Origin: Aestuariibius insulae | GTDB taxonomy: Bacteria; Pseudomonadota; Alphaproteobacteria; Rhodobacterales; Rhodobacteraceae | NCBI RefSeq assembly: GCF_040783535.2 | Contig: NZ_JBFONW020000004.1 | Location: forward strand, 186,001-250,000 | Direction: 5' to 3' | DNA length: 64,000 bases | Shown: piece by piece, positions 7,689 through 14,739 of the stretch | Layout of the letters: every line of letters begins with the position of its first letter | How positions within the stretch are numbered: position 1 is the first letter of the stretch | Notes under the pieces: generated by a model | Databases searched by the model: none | What the model saw: only the letters and a program-made list of their open reading frames with translations | Told to the model about the DNA's origin: nothing | Position numbers and translations under genes: made by a program

Positions 7689-8453
7689 TCAGCAGGTGCT
7701 CTGTTGCCCTTGCGTTTCAGGAGGATCCGGCAGCGGGAGATCGTATGCCTCGAGGTCAGGCACAACCAATCCGCGAATACCAAGATTTACGCGATGCGCG
7801 TCCGGCAGGGTCTCGATCGCCTGGCTGATCGCCTTGCGCAACGGCGCGACTGCGTCAGGCCGGGCGGTGATGAGGCTCTGACCAGGCGAGGTATCGGTTT
7901 GTCCGATGATATGAAGACCGTCGGTTTCGCCTCTTCGTTCGAGCATGTTCCAGGTAATTGCATCGATCGCCGCAATATCCGCGCGGCGCTCCTTTAGCGC
8001 GCGCACGCTTTCGGCATGGGCTCCGGTCTCTGTCACATTTGCAAAATGCGTGCCGTGTCGTTTCGCCCAAAGCTGAGGGGCGCCATAGCCGGATTGCGAT
8101 AGCGTCTCGTTGCAGACAAAACGTGCATTCACGAGGGCGAGCGAATCCTTAACCGTCGGATCATGCGTGACGAAATAGCTGTAATAATAGCCGGGCGGCG
8201 CATCGGGCAGGCCGTAATCAAGGAGGCCGACGATATGGACTTTGCCCCTAAGCTTGGCGCGATAGGGCAGATTGCAGATCTGGCCGAGCAATAGATCGGG
8301 GCTAGTCCAGCCGGTCCAGATATCGAGATCATGAGAGAGCGTATTGGGGGGATCAAGTCCGCCTGCATTCAGATTATCGCGGATCAGGGACCATAAGGTA
8401 TCATGAGCGGCCCGGTTTTCGGGCCGAAGATACATCGGCAGAGCGGCGATCAA
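7689..8453 (-). CDS. PhnD/SsuA-like substrate-binding fold protein without signal peptide
   Basis: About 254 residues in the PhnD-like fold (PF12974 type). The protein opens with (L)IAALPMYLRPEN, a typical start for this subfamily, so I take the TTG at 8453, which overlaps the TerB-like stop as TTGA. The first ATG is at 8435. Motifs include TCNLPY-like QICNLPYRA, DYGLPDAPPGYYYS and AAIDAITWNM. There is no signal peptide and no transporter gene beside it, so it may bind a phosphonate- or sulfonate-like ligand in the cytoplasm or have another role. Translational coupling to the TerB-like gene suggests a joint function. Confidence 0.7.
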   Translation of the reverse strand: MIAALPMYLRPENRAAHDTLWSLIRDNLNAGGLDPPNTLSHDLDIWTGWTSPDLLLGQICNLPYRAKLRGKVHIVGLLDYGLPDAPPGYYYSYFVTHDPTVKDSLALVNARFVCNETLSQSGYGAPQLWAKRHGTHFANVTETGAHAESVRALKERRADIAAIDAITWNMLERRGETDGLHIIGQTDTSPGQSLITARPDAVAPLRKAISQAIETLPDAHRVNLGIRGLVVPDLEAYDLPLPDPPETQGQQSTC

Positions 8454-8893
8454 ATGCGGCGGGCCTCCACCCGTTGACGGGCGAGCGCGCTGTCCTGATC
8501 GGTGACGCCCAGCATCGGGGCGACCATGCGGAGCAGCGCATCCTCGTGATCGTCGCGTTCGCCGTCGGCCAGAACCACGTCCCAAAGGGCCTCGAGCACT
8601 GCCTCGCGATCCTCGTATGCCACGGTTTCCTTGATCGCCTTCGTGAAACGCACGGTGTCCGGCGCCTCGTGTTCGATCCGCTCGCAATCGGCGCGCAGCT
8701 GGGCCGCCTCGACGGGATTAAGATCGTACCGGCGGGCGAGGATGCGATCGATCCGCGCAATCTCTGTCGCATCATAGGTGCCATCGGATTTCGCGATCCG
8801 AACGAGAAGGGCACCCAGAGCGAGGCGGGCGTCCAGCTCGGGCAGGGGGGCGGGGTCCGGCGCGGTCAGGCGCTTGAGAAAATCGGCAAACAT
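8450..8893 (-). CDS. TerB-family (tellurite resistance TerB-like) protein
   Basis: 147 residues from the ATG at 8893 (MFADFLKRL). An upstream extension in the same frame is possible but lacks homology-like sequence. The all-helical TerB/DjlA-like fold is suggested by two acidic metal-binding-like motifs, IAKSDGTYDATEIARIDRIL near residue 35 and VVLADGERDDHEDALL near residue 110. Members of this family often sit near membrane stress systems, and actual tellurite resistance is not implied. It forms a two-gene unit with the PhnD-like gene through a 4-base overlap. Confidence 0.75.
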   Translation of the reverse strand: MFADFLKRLTAPDPAPLPELDARLALGALLVRIAKSDGTYDATEIARIDRILARRYDLNPVEAAQLRADCERIEHEAPDTVRFTKAIKETVAYEDREAVLEALWDVVLADGERDDHEDALLRMVAPMLGVTDQDSALARQRVEARRI

Positions 8894-9047
8894 GAGAATG
8901 GGTATAGGGCGCGGACCTATCTTGGGAAAGGCCAGGATGCGGGATTGATGCGCTTGAATTAGCCAATCACAGCTATCTGAAATCTTTACCTGATTTAAAT
9001 GTGTCACAGGTTAGGCAAGACGTGATCGGTCTGAGGAGTGTTGGGCC

Positions 9048-9075
9048 TTGATCGGTTTCAATTCGCAGCTAACTT
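9048..9075 (+). promoter_or_regulatory. possible sigma70-type promoter of the MipA/OmpV gene
   Basis: TTGATC (9048-9053) and TAACTT (9070-9075) are separated by 16 bases, 43 bases before the ATG. The fit is moderate. The 8894-9117 interval is the divergent regulatory region for this gene and the TerB-like gene. Confidence 0.35.
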
Positions 9076-9117
9076 GCGGACTAGGCGTGGCACTCGCGTC
9101 TTACGGGAGCGATTCGA

Positions 9118-9885
9118 ATGAAAAGAGCCGGGGCTCTTATTGGGGCGATCCTTTGGATCCCCGCTGGCGCATTTGCGCAATCGTCGCCCGATACGGGGGC
9201 CGGCGTTGAATTTTCCTTTGGAGCGGGCGTTCAGGTCCGTCCGGAATATTTCGGCTCGGACGAGTACGAGACGCAGCCCGATTTCAAGCTGTCGCTAGAA
9301 GAGGTCCGCTTCGGCAATGGACGCTCCTTTGGCGGCGATCCGGCGGATGGCCTAAGCTTTCGCGGCTCGTTCCGATCGATCGGGGAGCGCGATTCAGACG
9401 ATTTCGGTGAATTGGACGGGCTGGACGATATTGACCGTGCACTCGAGTTGGGGTTCGGCATTGTCTACACACAGCCGGGCTACGAGGTCTTCGCCGATTT
9501 GCGACAGGGTTTTGGCGGGCATGAGAGCCTTGTTGGCGAGGTTGGTGCGGACGCGATCCTGCGGCCGACGGATCAGCTGAGTATGTCTGTTGGCCCTCGG
9601 GTTTTCTTTGGGTCTGATGATTATGCGGAGACCTATTTCGGTATCACCGAGGAAGAGGCTGCTGCTTCCGACTTCGATGCGTTCGATCCTGAAGGCGGTG
9701 CGCTGTCCGCAGGTTTGGAAGTTGGCGTGAGCTATCGCTTCAATGACCGCTGGTCCGTCGATGGGGCGGTGGCCTATGACCGCTACCTCGGCGATGCCGC
9801 CGACAGCCCGATCATGGAAGAAGGCAGCGAAGACCAATATACGGCCCGCGTCGGTCTGGTGCGGACATTCTCCTTCGGCTTCTGA
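9118..9885 (+). CDS. MipA/OmpV family outer membrane beta-barrel protein
   Basis: 255 residues with a signal peptide (about 20 residues, cleaved after AFAQ). The mature chain alternates polar and aromatic residues as expected for barrel strands (GVEFSFGAGVQVRPEYFGSDEY) and ends in phenylalanine (TFSFGF), the signal for outer membrane assembly. MipA/OmpV proteins are outer membrane proteins linked to murein-hydrolase scaffolding or osmotic response in some bacteria. The precise role here is unknown. It is a single gene with its own upstream region and is followed by a repeat-type terminator shared with the convergent phzF-like gene. Confidence 0.82.
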   Translation: MKRAGALIGAILWIPAGAFAQSSPDTGAGVEFSFGAGVQVRPEYFGSDEYETQPDFKLSLEEVRFGNGRSFGGDPADGLSFRGSFRSIGERDSDDFGELDGLDDIDRALELGFGIVYTQPGYEVFADLRQGFGGHESLVGEVGADAILRPTDQLSMSVGPRVFFGSDDYAETYFGITEEEAAASDFDAFDPEGGALSAGLEVGVSYRFNDRWSVDGAVAYDRYLGDAADSPIMEEGSEDQYTARVGLVRTFSFGF

Positions 9886-9905
9886 AGCGCAGGCTGCCTA
9901 GAGGA

Positions 9906-10000
9906 GGCGCCTAACGGCGCCAATTGGTTTTATCGCGTTCGGGCCACGCAGGCCTTGGGGGCGTTGCCCCCAAACCCCCAGGATATTTCGAAGGCAAAGA
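9906..10000. repeat. composite intergenic repeat, copy 1 (hairpins plus GGATATTT-AAAG tail)
   Basis: Three parts lie between convergent genes. They are a GGCGCC-TAAC-GGCGCC stem (9906-9921), a perfect stem TTGGGGGC-gtt-GCCCCCAA (9955-9973), and the tail GGATATTTCGAAGGCAAAGA (9981-10000). The same order of parts with nearly the same ends occurs at 33495-33612. It probably works as a bidirectional terminator and belongs to a dispersed family in this genome. Confidence 0.6.
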
Positions 10001-10004
10001 ACGA

Positions 10005-10871
10005 TCAGGTTGCCGGAGAGACAATGGCGCCTGTCGCTATGGGGACCGCGTGTCCAGCCACCCTGACTGAAACGAGATCTTTGCCTGTGACACGGGCGGT
10101 AACGTCGATCTGACTTGGCCTACCCATTTCGATGCCTTGGCGGAGCTGAAATCGGCTTTCGCCCTCGGGCAGACCTGTCGTTTCGAGCAGATGCGCCATG
10201 AGGATCGCGCTGGCCGAGCCTGTCGCAGGATCTTCTGGGATGCCTGCGGTTGGGGAGAACATGCGAGCCCGATATCCACCAGCCTCGGTGATGTAGAGAT
10301 ATCCGCTGTCGATGCCGCACTCCGTCATCAGTGCAGACCAGTGCGGCTCGATCGGGCGGGCGCGTGCGAGCGCGTCCGGACCTGACAGCTGCGTGAACAG
10401 GAAGGCCGGGCCGCCGGTGCCGACCCTCGGCGTGGTGGAGGCGAGATCGACGGGCGCAAGATCCAGAGCTTGCGCCAGAAGAGACCGGTCGACCTTGGCG
10501 TCGGTCAGGCGCGGCGGGATCGGAGCGGTGAACTCCGCGCGGCCATCGTTGATCGTGACTGGAACGAGACCTGCCTCTTCTTCGAGCCGGATCTCGGATG
10601 CGCCGCTCTGTGCGGCCAGATGCAGCGCGCAGCCGATCGTGGGGTGACCTGCGAAGGGGATCTCTGTGGTTGGAAAGAAAATTCGCACGTGCGCGCTGTT
10701 CGCCGGATCGCGGGGCGCCATCACGAAGATCGTCTCGGAAAGGTTGAACTCGCGCGCGATGGTCTGCATTTGCGCAGTTGTCAGCGCGTCTGCCTCGGTG
10801 ACGATGGCAAGCGGGTTTCCGGAAAAGGGGGTCTTCGTAAAGACGTCGTAGATGTGATAGGACAGGTCCAC
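10005..10871 (-). CDS. PhzF family isomerase-like protein
   Basis: About 288 residues from the GTG at 10871 (VDLSYHIYDVFTKTPFSGNP). This start lies 1 base after the pyrG stop and matches the family N-terminus. Conserved PhzF elements are FSGNPLAIV, the glutamate in NLSETIFV, FAGHPTIGCA and DPATGSAS. PhzF enzymes are diaminopimelate-epimerase-fold isomerases; the namesake acts in phenazine biosynthesis, but most homologs have unknown substrates and no phenazine genes are nearby. It is probably co-transcribed with pyrG. The gene ends next to an intergenic repeat that separates it from the MipA/OmpV gene. Confidence 0.82.
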   Translation of the reverse strand: MDLSYHIYDVFTKTPFSGNPLAIVTEADALTTAQMQTIAREFNLSETIFVMAPRDPANSAHVRIFFPTTEIPFAGHPTIGCALHLAAQSGASEIRLEEEAGLVPVTINDGRAEFTAPIPPRLTDAKVDRSLLAQALDLAPVDLASTTPRVGTGGPAFLFTQLSGPDALARARPIEPHWSALMTECGIDSGYLYITEAGGYRARMFSPTAGIPEDPATGSASAILMAHLLETTGLPEGESRFQLRQGIEMGRPSQIDVTARVTGKDLVSVRVAGHAVPIATGAIVSPAT

Positions 10872-10872
10872 C

Positions 10873-12516
10873 TTAGACCAGCCGGGACGTGTCGACGGCA
10901 GCGCGGACGAAATCGGCGAAAAGCGGATGCGGTGCAAAGGGTTTGGATTTGAGTTCGGGGTGAAACTGCACGCCGATGAACCACGGATGGTCCGACCATT
11001 CGACGATTTCAGGCAGGCGTCCGTCCGGGCTCATCCCCGAGAAGCACAGTCCTTCTTTTTCGAGCTTGTCGCGATATTTGATGTCGACTTCATAGCGGTG
11101 GCGGTGGCGTTCCTCGATTGCGGTTTTGCCATAGACCTCCGCCACTTTGGAGCCGTCCTGAAGCGTCGCGTTATAGGCCCCGAGTCGCATCGTGCCGCCT
11201 TTATCGTCGAGCACATCGCGGGCGATCTTTTGGTTGTCCTTGATCCATTCCTTGAGGTGGAAGATGACCGGCTCGAACCGCTCCTTGCCCGCCTCGTGGT
11301 CGAATTCCTGCGATCCGGCATTGGTCAGGCCCGCGACGTTGCGGGCCGCCTCGATCACCGCCATCTGCATGCCAAGGCAGATGCCCAGATAGGGGATATT
11401 GCGGGTCCGGGCGAATTCGGCGGCCTTGATCTTGCCTTCGGTGCCGCGTTCGCCAAAGCCGCCGGGGACGAGGATGGCATGGAAACCTTCGAGATGGGGC
11501 GCGGCGTCCTCACGTTCGAAAAGCTCTGCATCGACCCATTCGATGCGGACTTTGACGCGGTTGGCCATGCCGCCATGGGTCAGCGCCTCGGCGATGGACT
11601 TATAAGCATCCTCAAGCTGGGTATATTTACCGACGATGGCCACCCGGACCTCGCCTTCGGGGTTGTGGATGCGGTCGGCGACGTCTTCCCAGACCCTCAG
11701 ATCAGGCTTTGGCGCCGGGCTGATCTGGAAGGCGTCGAGAACCGCCTGATCAAGGCCTTCCTTGTGATAGGCCAGCGGCGCCTCGTAGATTGATTTGAGG
11801 TCCATTGCAGCAATGACGCTGTCTGGCCGCACATTGCAAAAGAGCGCCAGTTTCTCGCGTTCTTTTTGGGGGATGGGCCGTTCAGACCGGCAAACCAGCA
11901 CATCCGGTGCGATGCCGATCGAGCGCAGTTCTTTGACGGAGTGCTGGGTTGGTTTCGTCTTGAGCTCTCCCGATGCCGCGATCCACGGCAGGAGCGTCAG
12001 GTGCATGAAGATACATTGGCCGCGCGGCTTGTCCTGCGAAAATTGGCGGATCGCCTCGAAGAAGGGCAGACCCTCGATATCGCCGACGGTGCCGCCGATC
12101 TCGCAGAGCATGAAATCGACTTCATCTTCGCCGATGCGGATGAAATCCTTAATCTCGTTGGTGACATGCGGGATCACTTGGATGGTTTTGCCGAGATAAT
12201 CGCCGCGGCGCTCTTTCTCGAGGACGTTGGAATAGACCCGGCCCGAAGAAATGGAGTCGGTGGCGCGGGCAGCTACGCCGGTGAACCGTTCGTAATGGCC
12301 GAGATCGAGGTCGGTTTCCGCGCCGTCATCGGTGACGAAGACTTCCCCATGTTCGAAAGGCGACATCGTTCCGGGATCGACATTGAGATAAGGATCGAGC
12401 TTGCGCAGGCGGACAGTATAGCCGCGAGCCTGAAGAAGCGCGCCCAGGGCCGCCGAGGCGAGCCCTTTTCCGAGCGACGAGACTACGCCGCCGGTAATGA
12501 AGATGAAGCGCGCCAT
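10873..12516 (-). CDS. pyrG: CTP synthase
   Basis: 547 residues, the standard length. The synthetase domain opens with MARFIFITGGVVSSLGKG (P-loop-like), and the C-terminal glutamine amidotransferase domain shows the catalytic cysteine in LGICLGMQMAV and the His-Glu pair in GVQFHPE. It converts UTP to CTP using ATP and glutamine in the cytoplasm. The ATG at 12516 is chosen by homology although the frame stays open upstream. secG lies 160 bases upstream in the same direction and a phzF-like gene follows directly. Identification is firm. Confidence 0.97.
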   Translation of the reverse strand: MARFIFITGGVVSSLGKGLASAALGALLQARGYTVRLRKLDPYLNVDPGTMSPFEHGEVFVTDDGAETDLDLGHYERFTGVAARATDSISSGRVYSNVLEKERRGDYLGKTIQVIPHVTNEIKDFIRIGEDEVDFMLCEIGGTVGDIEGLPFFEAIRQFSQDKPRGQCIFMHLTLLPWIAASGELKTKPTQHSVKELRSIGIAPDVLVCRSERPIPQKEREKLALFCNVRPDSVIAAMDLKSIYEAPLAYHKEGLDQAVLDAFQISPAPKPDLRVWEDVADRIHNPEGEVRVAIVGKYTQLEDAYKSIAEALTHGGMANRVKVRIEWVDAELFEREDAAPHLEGFHAILVPGGFGERGTEGKIKAAEFARTRNIPYLGICLGMQMAVIEAARNVAGLTNAGSQEFDHEAGKERFEPVIFHLKEWIKDNQKIARDVLDDKGGTMRLGAYNATLQDGSKVAEVYGKTAIEERHRHRYEVDIKYRDKLEKEGLCFSGMSPDGRLPEIVEWSDHPWFIGVQFHPELKSKPFAPHPLFADFVRAAVDTSRLV

Positions 12517-12675
12517 ATATCCGGATGCTCCCGTGAGTGCCAATTCGATCGTTTTGCGCAGGGCCGGAGAGACCCAACACTGCGCGGTATCACGGGATTT
12601 AAGTGTTACGGGATTCGGGGACTAGCCGCAAGATGATGCGTCCGATTAATCGCCCCGCCGCAAACTCTTGTGGTG

Positions 12676-13035
12676 CTAGTCGAGCGTCGGTGTAAGCGGA
12701 GCGCCTGCATCCGACGAAGAGGGGGGCAGCAGGTCCTGACCGGTCGGCAGCGTTTCCTCTGCCTCGGTTGGGACGGGCACGTCTCTTAGCCGGTCCACAA
12801 CAGAGGCACCTGCTGTCTGTTGCGCCGCGACGATAGTCAGCGTGATCGAAGTTGCGATAAAGGCCACGGCGAGGGCCCAAGTGACCTTGCTCAGTGCGGT
12901 TGTGCCCGAGCGGCCCGCGGTATTCCCACCGCCGCCCCCAATTCCAAGACCGCCACCTTCGGAACGCTGAAGCAGCACCACGCCGATCAGGCTCAGCGCG
13001 AGCAGGAGGTGGACGATGAGGATGACGTTTTCCAT
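12676..13035 (-). CDS. secG: preprotein translocase subunit SecG
   Basis: 119 residues starting MENVILIVHLLLALSLIGVVLLQRSEGGGLG. Two hydrophobic helices flank a glycine-rich loop (GGGLGIGGGGGNTAG), as in all SecG proteins, and the tail of about 45 residues is acidic and proline-rich. SecG is the small accessory subunit of the SecYEG inner membrane channel. It is divergent from purA with a 129-base shared upstream region (13036-13164) and is followed by pyrG, a common neighbour in alphaproteobacteria. The C-terminal tail is longer than in E. coli, which is normal for this group. Confidence 0.93.
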   Translation of the reverse strand: MENVILIVHLLLALSLIGVVLLQRSEGGGLGIGGGGGNTAGRSGTTALSKVTWALAVAFIATSITLTIVAAQQTAGASVVDRLRDVPVPTEAEETLPTGQDLLPPSSSDAGAPLTPTLD

Positions 13036-13164
13036 GGGGATCCGTAACGCTTTGGTTTGGGGCGAGATAGGCCATCGCAGCGACCGCTGCAACCCGCGCG
13101 ATTGGTGCTTTCCGGCGACGTTGCGGCTCTTTAAGAGGGGCGCGGGACAAGAAGGAGAGACCGG

Positions 13165-14457
13165 ATGGCCAATGTCGTCGTCGTCGGCGCCCAATGGGGT
13201 GACGAAGGAAAAGGCAAGATCGTCGACTGGCTGAGCGAGCGGGCCGATGTGATCGCTCGCTTTCAAGGCGGGCATAACGCCGGTCATACGCTGGTTATCG
13301 AAGGTGAGGTCTTCAAGCTGTCGCTGCTTCCTTCCGGTATCCTTCGCGAGGGCAAGCTGGGCGTAATCGGAAATGGGGTCGTCTTGGACCCCTGGGCCTT
13401 GGTGGACGAGATTGACCGGATCGAGAAGCAGGGGGTCACGGTCAGCCCCGAGAACCTGATGATTGCCGAGAATACGCCGCTTATTCTGCCTATTCATGGA
13501 GAGCTGGACCGTGCGCGCGAGCAGTCAAATTCCGTCGCTAAGATTGGGACAACCGGGCGCGGGATAGGTCCGGCTTATGAGGACAAGGTTGGACGGCGCG
13601 TCATCCGGGTCGCTGATCTGGCGGACGAGACGACGCTTGATGCTCGGCTCGGGCGGCTTTTGGTGCATCACGATGCGCTGCGTCGCGGGCTTGGACTGCC
13701 TGAGATTGACCGAGATGCTTTGAAAAGCGCGCTTCTGGAGGTTGCGCCGAAGATCCTGCAATTCGCGGCGCCGGTCTGGAAGGTGCTTGATGAAAAGCGA
13801 CGGGCGGGCAAGCGGATCCTCTTTGAAGGGGCGCAGGGATCGCTTCTTGATGTGGATTTCGGGACCTATCCGTTCGTTACGTCCTCGACAACGCTTGCGG
13901 GGATGGCAGCCAACGGGACGGGACTTGGTCCGGGATCGGTCGGCTTCGTTCTGGGCATCGTAAAGGCCTATACAACACGCGTGGGCGAGGGGCCTTTCCC
14001 TTGCGAGCTGGACGACGAGATCGGTCAGCATCTGGCGACAGTCGGGCGCGAAACCGGGACGGTTACGGGCCGGGGGCGGCGCTGCGGCTGGTTCGATGCG
14101 GTGCTGGTGCGGCAGACTTGCGCGCTTTCGGGTATGAACGGGATCGCGTTGACCAAGATGGATGTGCTGGACGGGCTGGACGAGCTTAAGATCTGTGTCG
14201 GCTACGATCTGGATGGAGAGCGGCTCGATTACCTGCCGACCGCCGCCGAGGCGCAGGCGCGGGTTGTTCCGGTCTACGAGACCATTCCGGGCTGGCAGGA
14301 AAGCACTGCCGGTGCCCGCAGCTGGGCCGATCTTCCCGCCGAGGCGATCAAGTACGTGCGACGGATCGAGGAATTGATCCGCTGTCCCGTTGCCCTAGTG
14401 TCCACCTCTCCTGAACGGGACGATACGATCCTCGTGACCGATCCGTTCGCTGACTAA
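13165..14457 (+). CDS. purA: adenylosuccinate synthetase
   Basis: 430 residues, full length. The N-terminal GTP-binding and catalytic segment GAQWGDEGKGKIVDWL, the IMP-binding HNAGHT, TTGRGIGPAYEDK, and the GTP-site region (LTKMDVLDGLDE) are all present. It makes adenylosuccinate from IMP, aspartate and GTP, the first committed step to AMP. A good ribosome-binding sequence (AAGGAGAG) precedes the ATG. It is followed after 13 bases by a DUF2842 gene and is divergent from secG. Confidence 0.97.
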   Translation: MANVVVVGAQWGDEGKGKIVDWLSERADVIARFQGGHNAGHTLVIEGEVFKLSLLPSGILREGKLGVIGNGVVLDPWALVDEIDRIEKQGVTVSPENLMIAENTPLILPIHGELDRAREQSNSVAKIGTTGRGIGPAYEDKVGRRVIRVADLADETTLDARLGRLLVHHDALRRGLGLPEIDRDALKSALLEVAPKILQFAAPVWKVLDEKRRAGKRILFEGAQGSLLDVDFGTYPFVTSSTTLAGMAANGTGLGPGSVGFVLGIVKAYTTRVGEGPFPCELDDEIGQHLATVGRETGTVTGRGRRCGWFDAVLVRQTCALSGMNGIALTKMDVLDGLDELKICVGYDLDGERLDYLPTAAEAQARVVPVYETIPGWQESTAGARSWADLPAEAIKYVRRIEELIRCPVALVSTSPERDDTILVTDPFAD

Positions 14458-14470
14458 GGAGATCTTGGAC

Positions 14471-14698
14471 ATGGCACTGTCCTACAAGGCCAAGCGACGC
14501 TGGGCGCTGATCATTCTCCTGATTGGTCTGCCAGTCTATGCGATAATCGCGGTATCCCTGATGGCATGGCTGACCGACATCGGTGCTCGCCCTCCGATCC
14601 TGGTCGAACTTCTGATCTATCTGACGTTGGGGTTGCTCTGGGCTCTTCCCTTTAAAAACGTCTTCAAAGGGGTAGGGCAGGCGGATCCGGACGCGTAG
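14471..14698 (+). CDS. DUF2842 family small membrane protein
   Basis: 75 residues with two hydrophobic helices (about 15-37 and 46-62) and a short basic N-terminus (ALSYKAKRRW). The AAGGAG at 14456-14461 selects the ATG at 14471 over the in-frame TTG at 14465. It matches the DUF2842 proteins that I know as small predicted inner-membrane proteins of alphaproteobacteria, with no known function. It is probably co-transcribed with purA and is followed by a strong hairpin. Confidence 0.75.
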   Translation: MALSYKAKRRWALIILLIGLPVYAIIAVSLMAWLTDIGARPPILVELLIYLTLGLLWALPFKNVFKGVGQADPDA

Positions 14699-14702
14699 AC
14701 TG

Positions 14703-14728
14703 GATGCGGCCCCGGAGAGGGCCGCATC
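14703..14728. terminator. hairpin between convergent genes
   Basis: Nine-base arms GATGCGGCC (14703-14711) and GGCCGCATC (14720-14728) with an 8-base loop lie directly between the DUF2842 stop and the convergent acidic-protein gene. There is no long U-tract, but the position and stem fit a bidirectional terminator. Confidence 0.65.
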
Positions 14729-14739
14729 AGAATCTGCGT

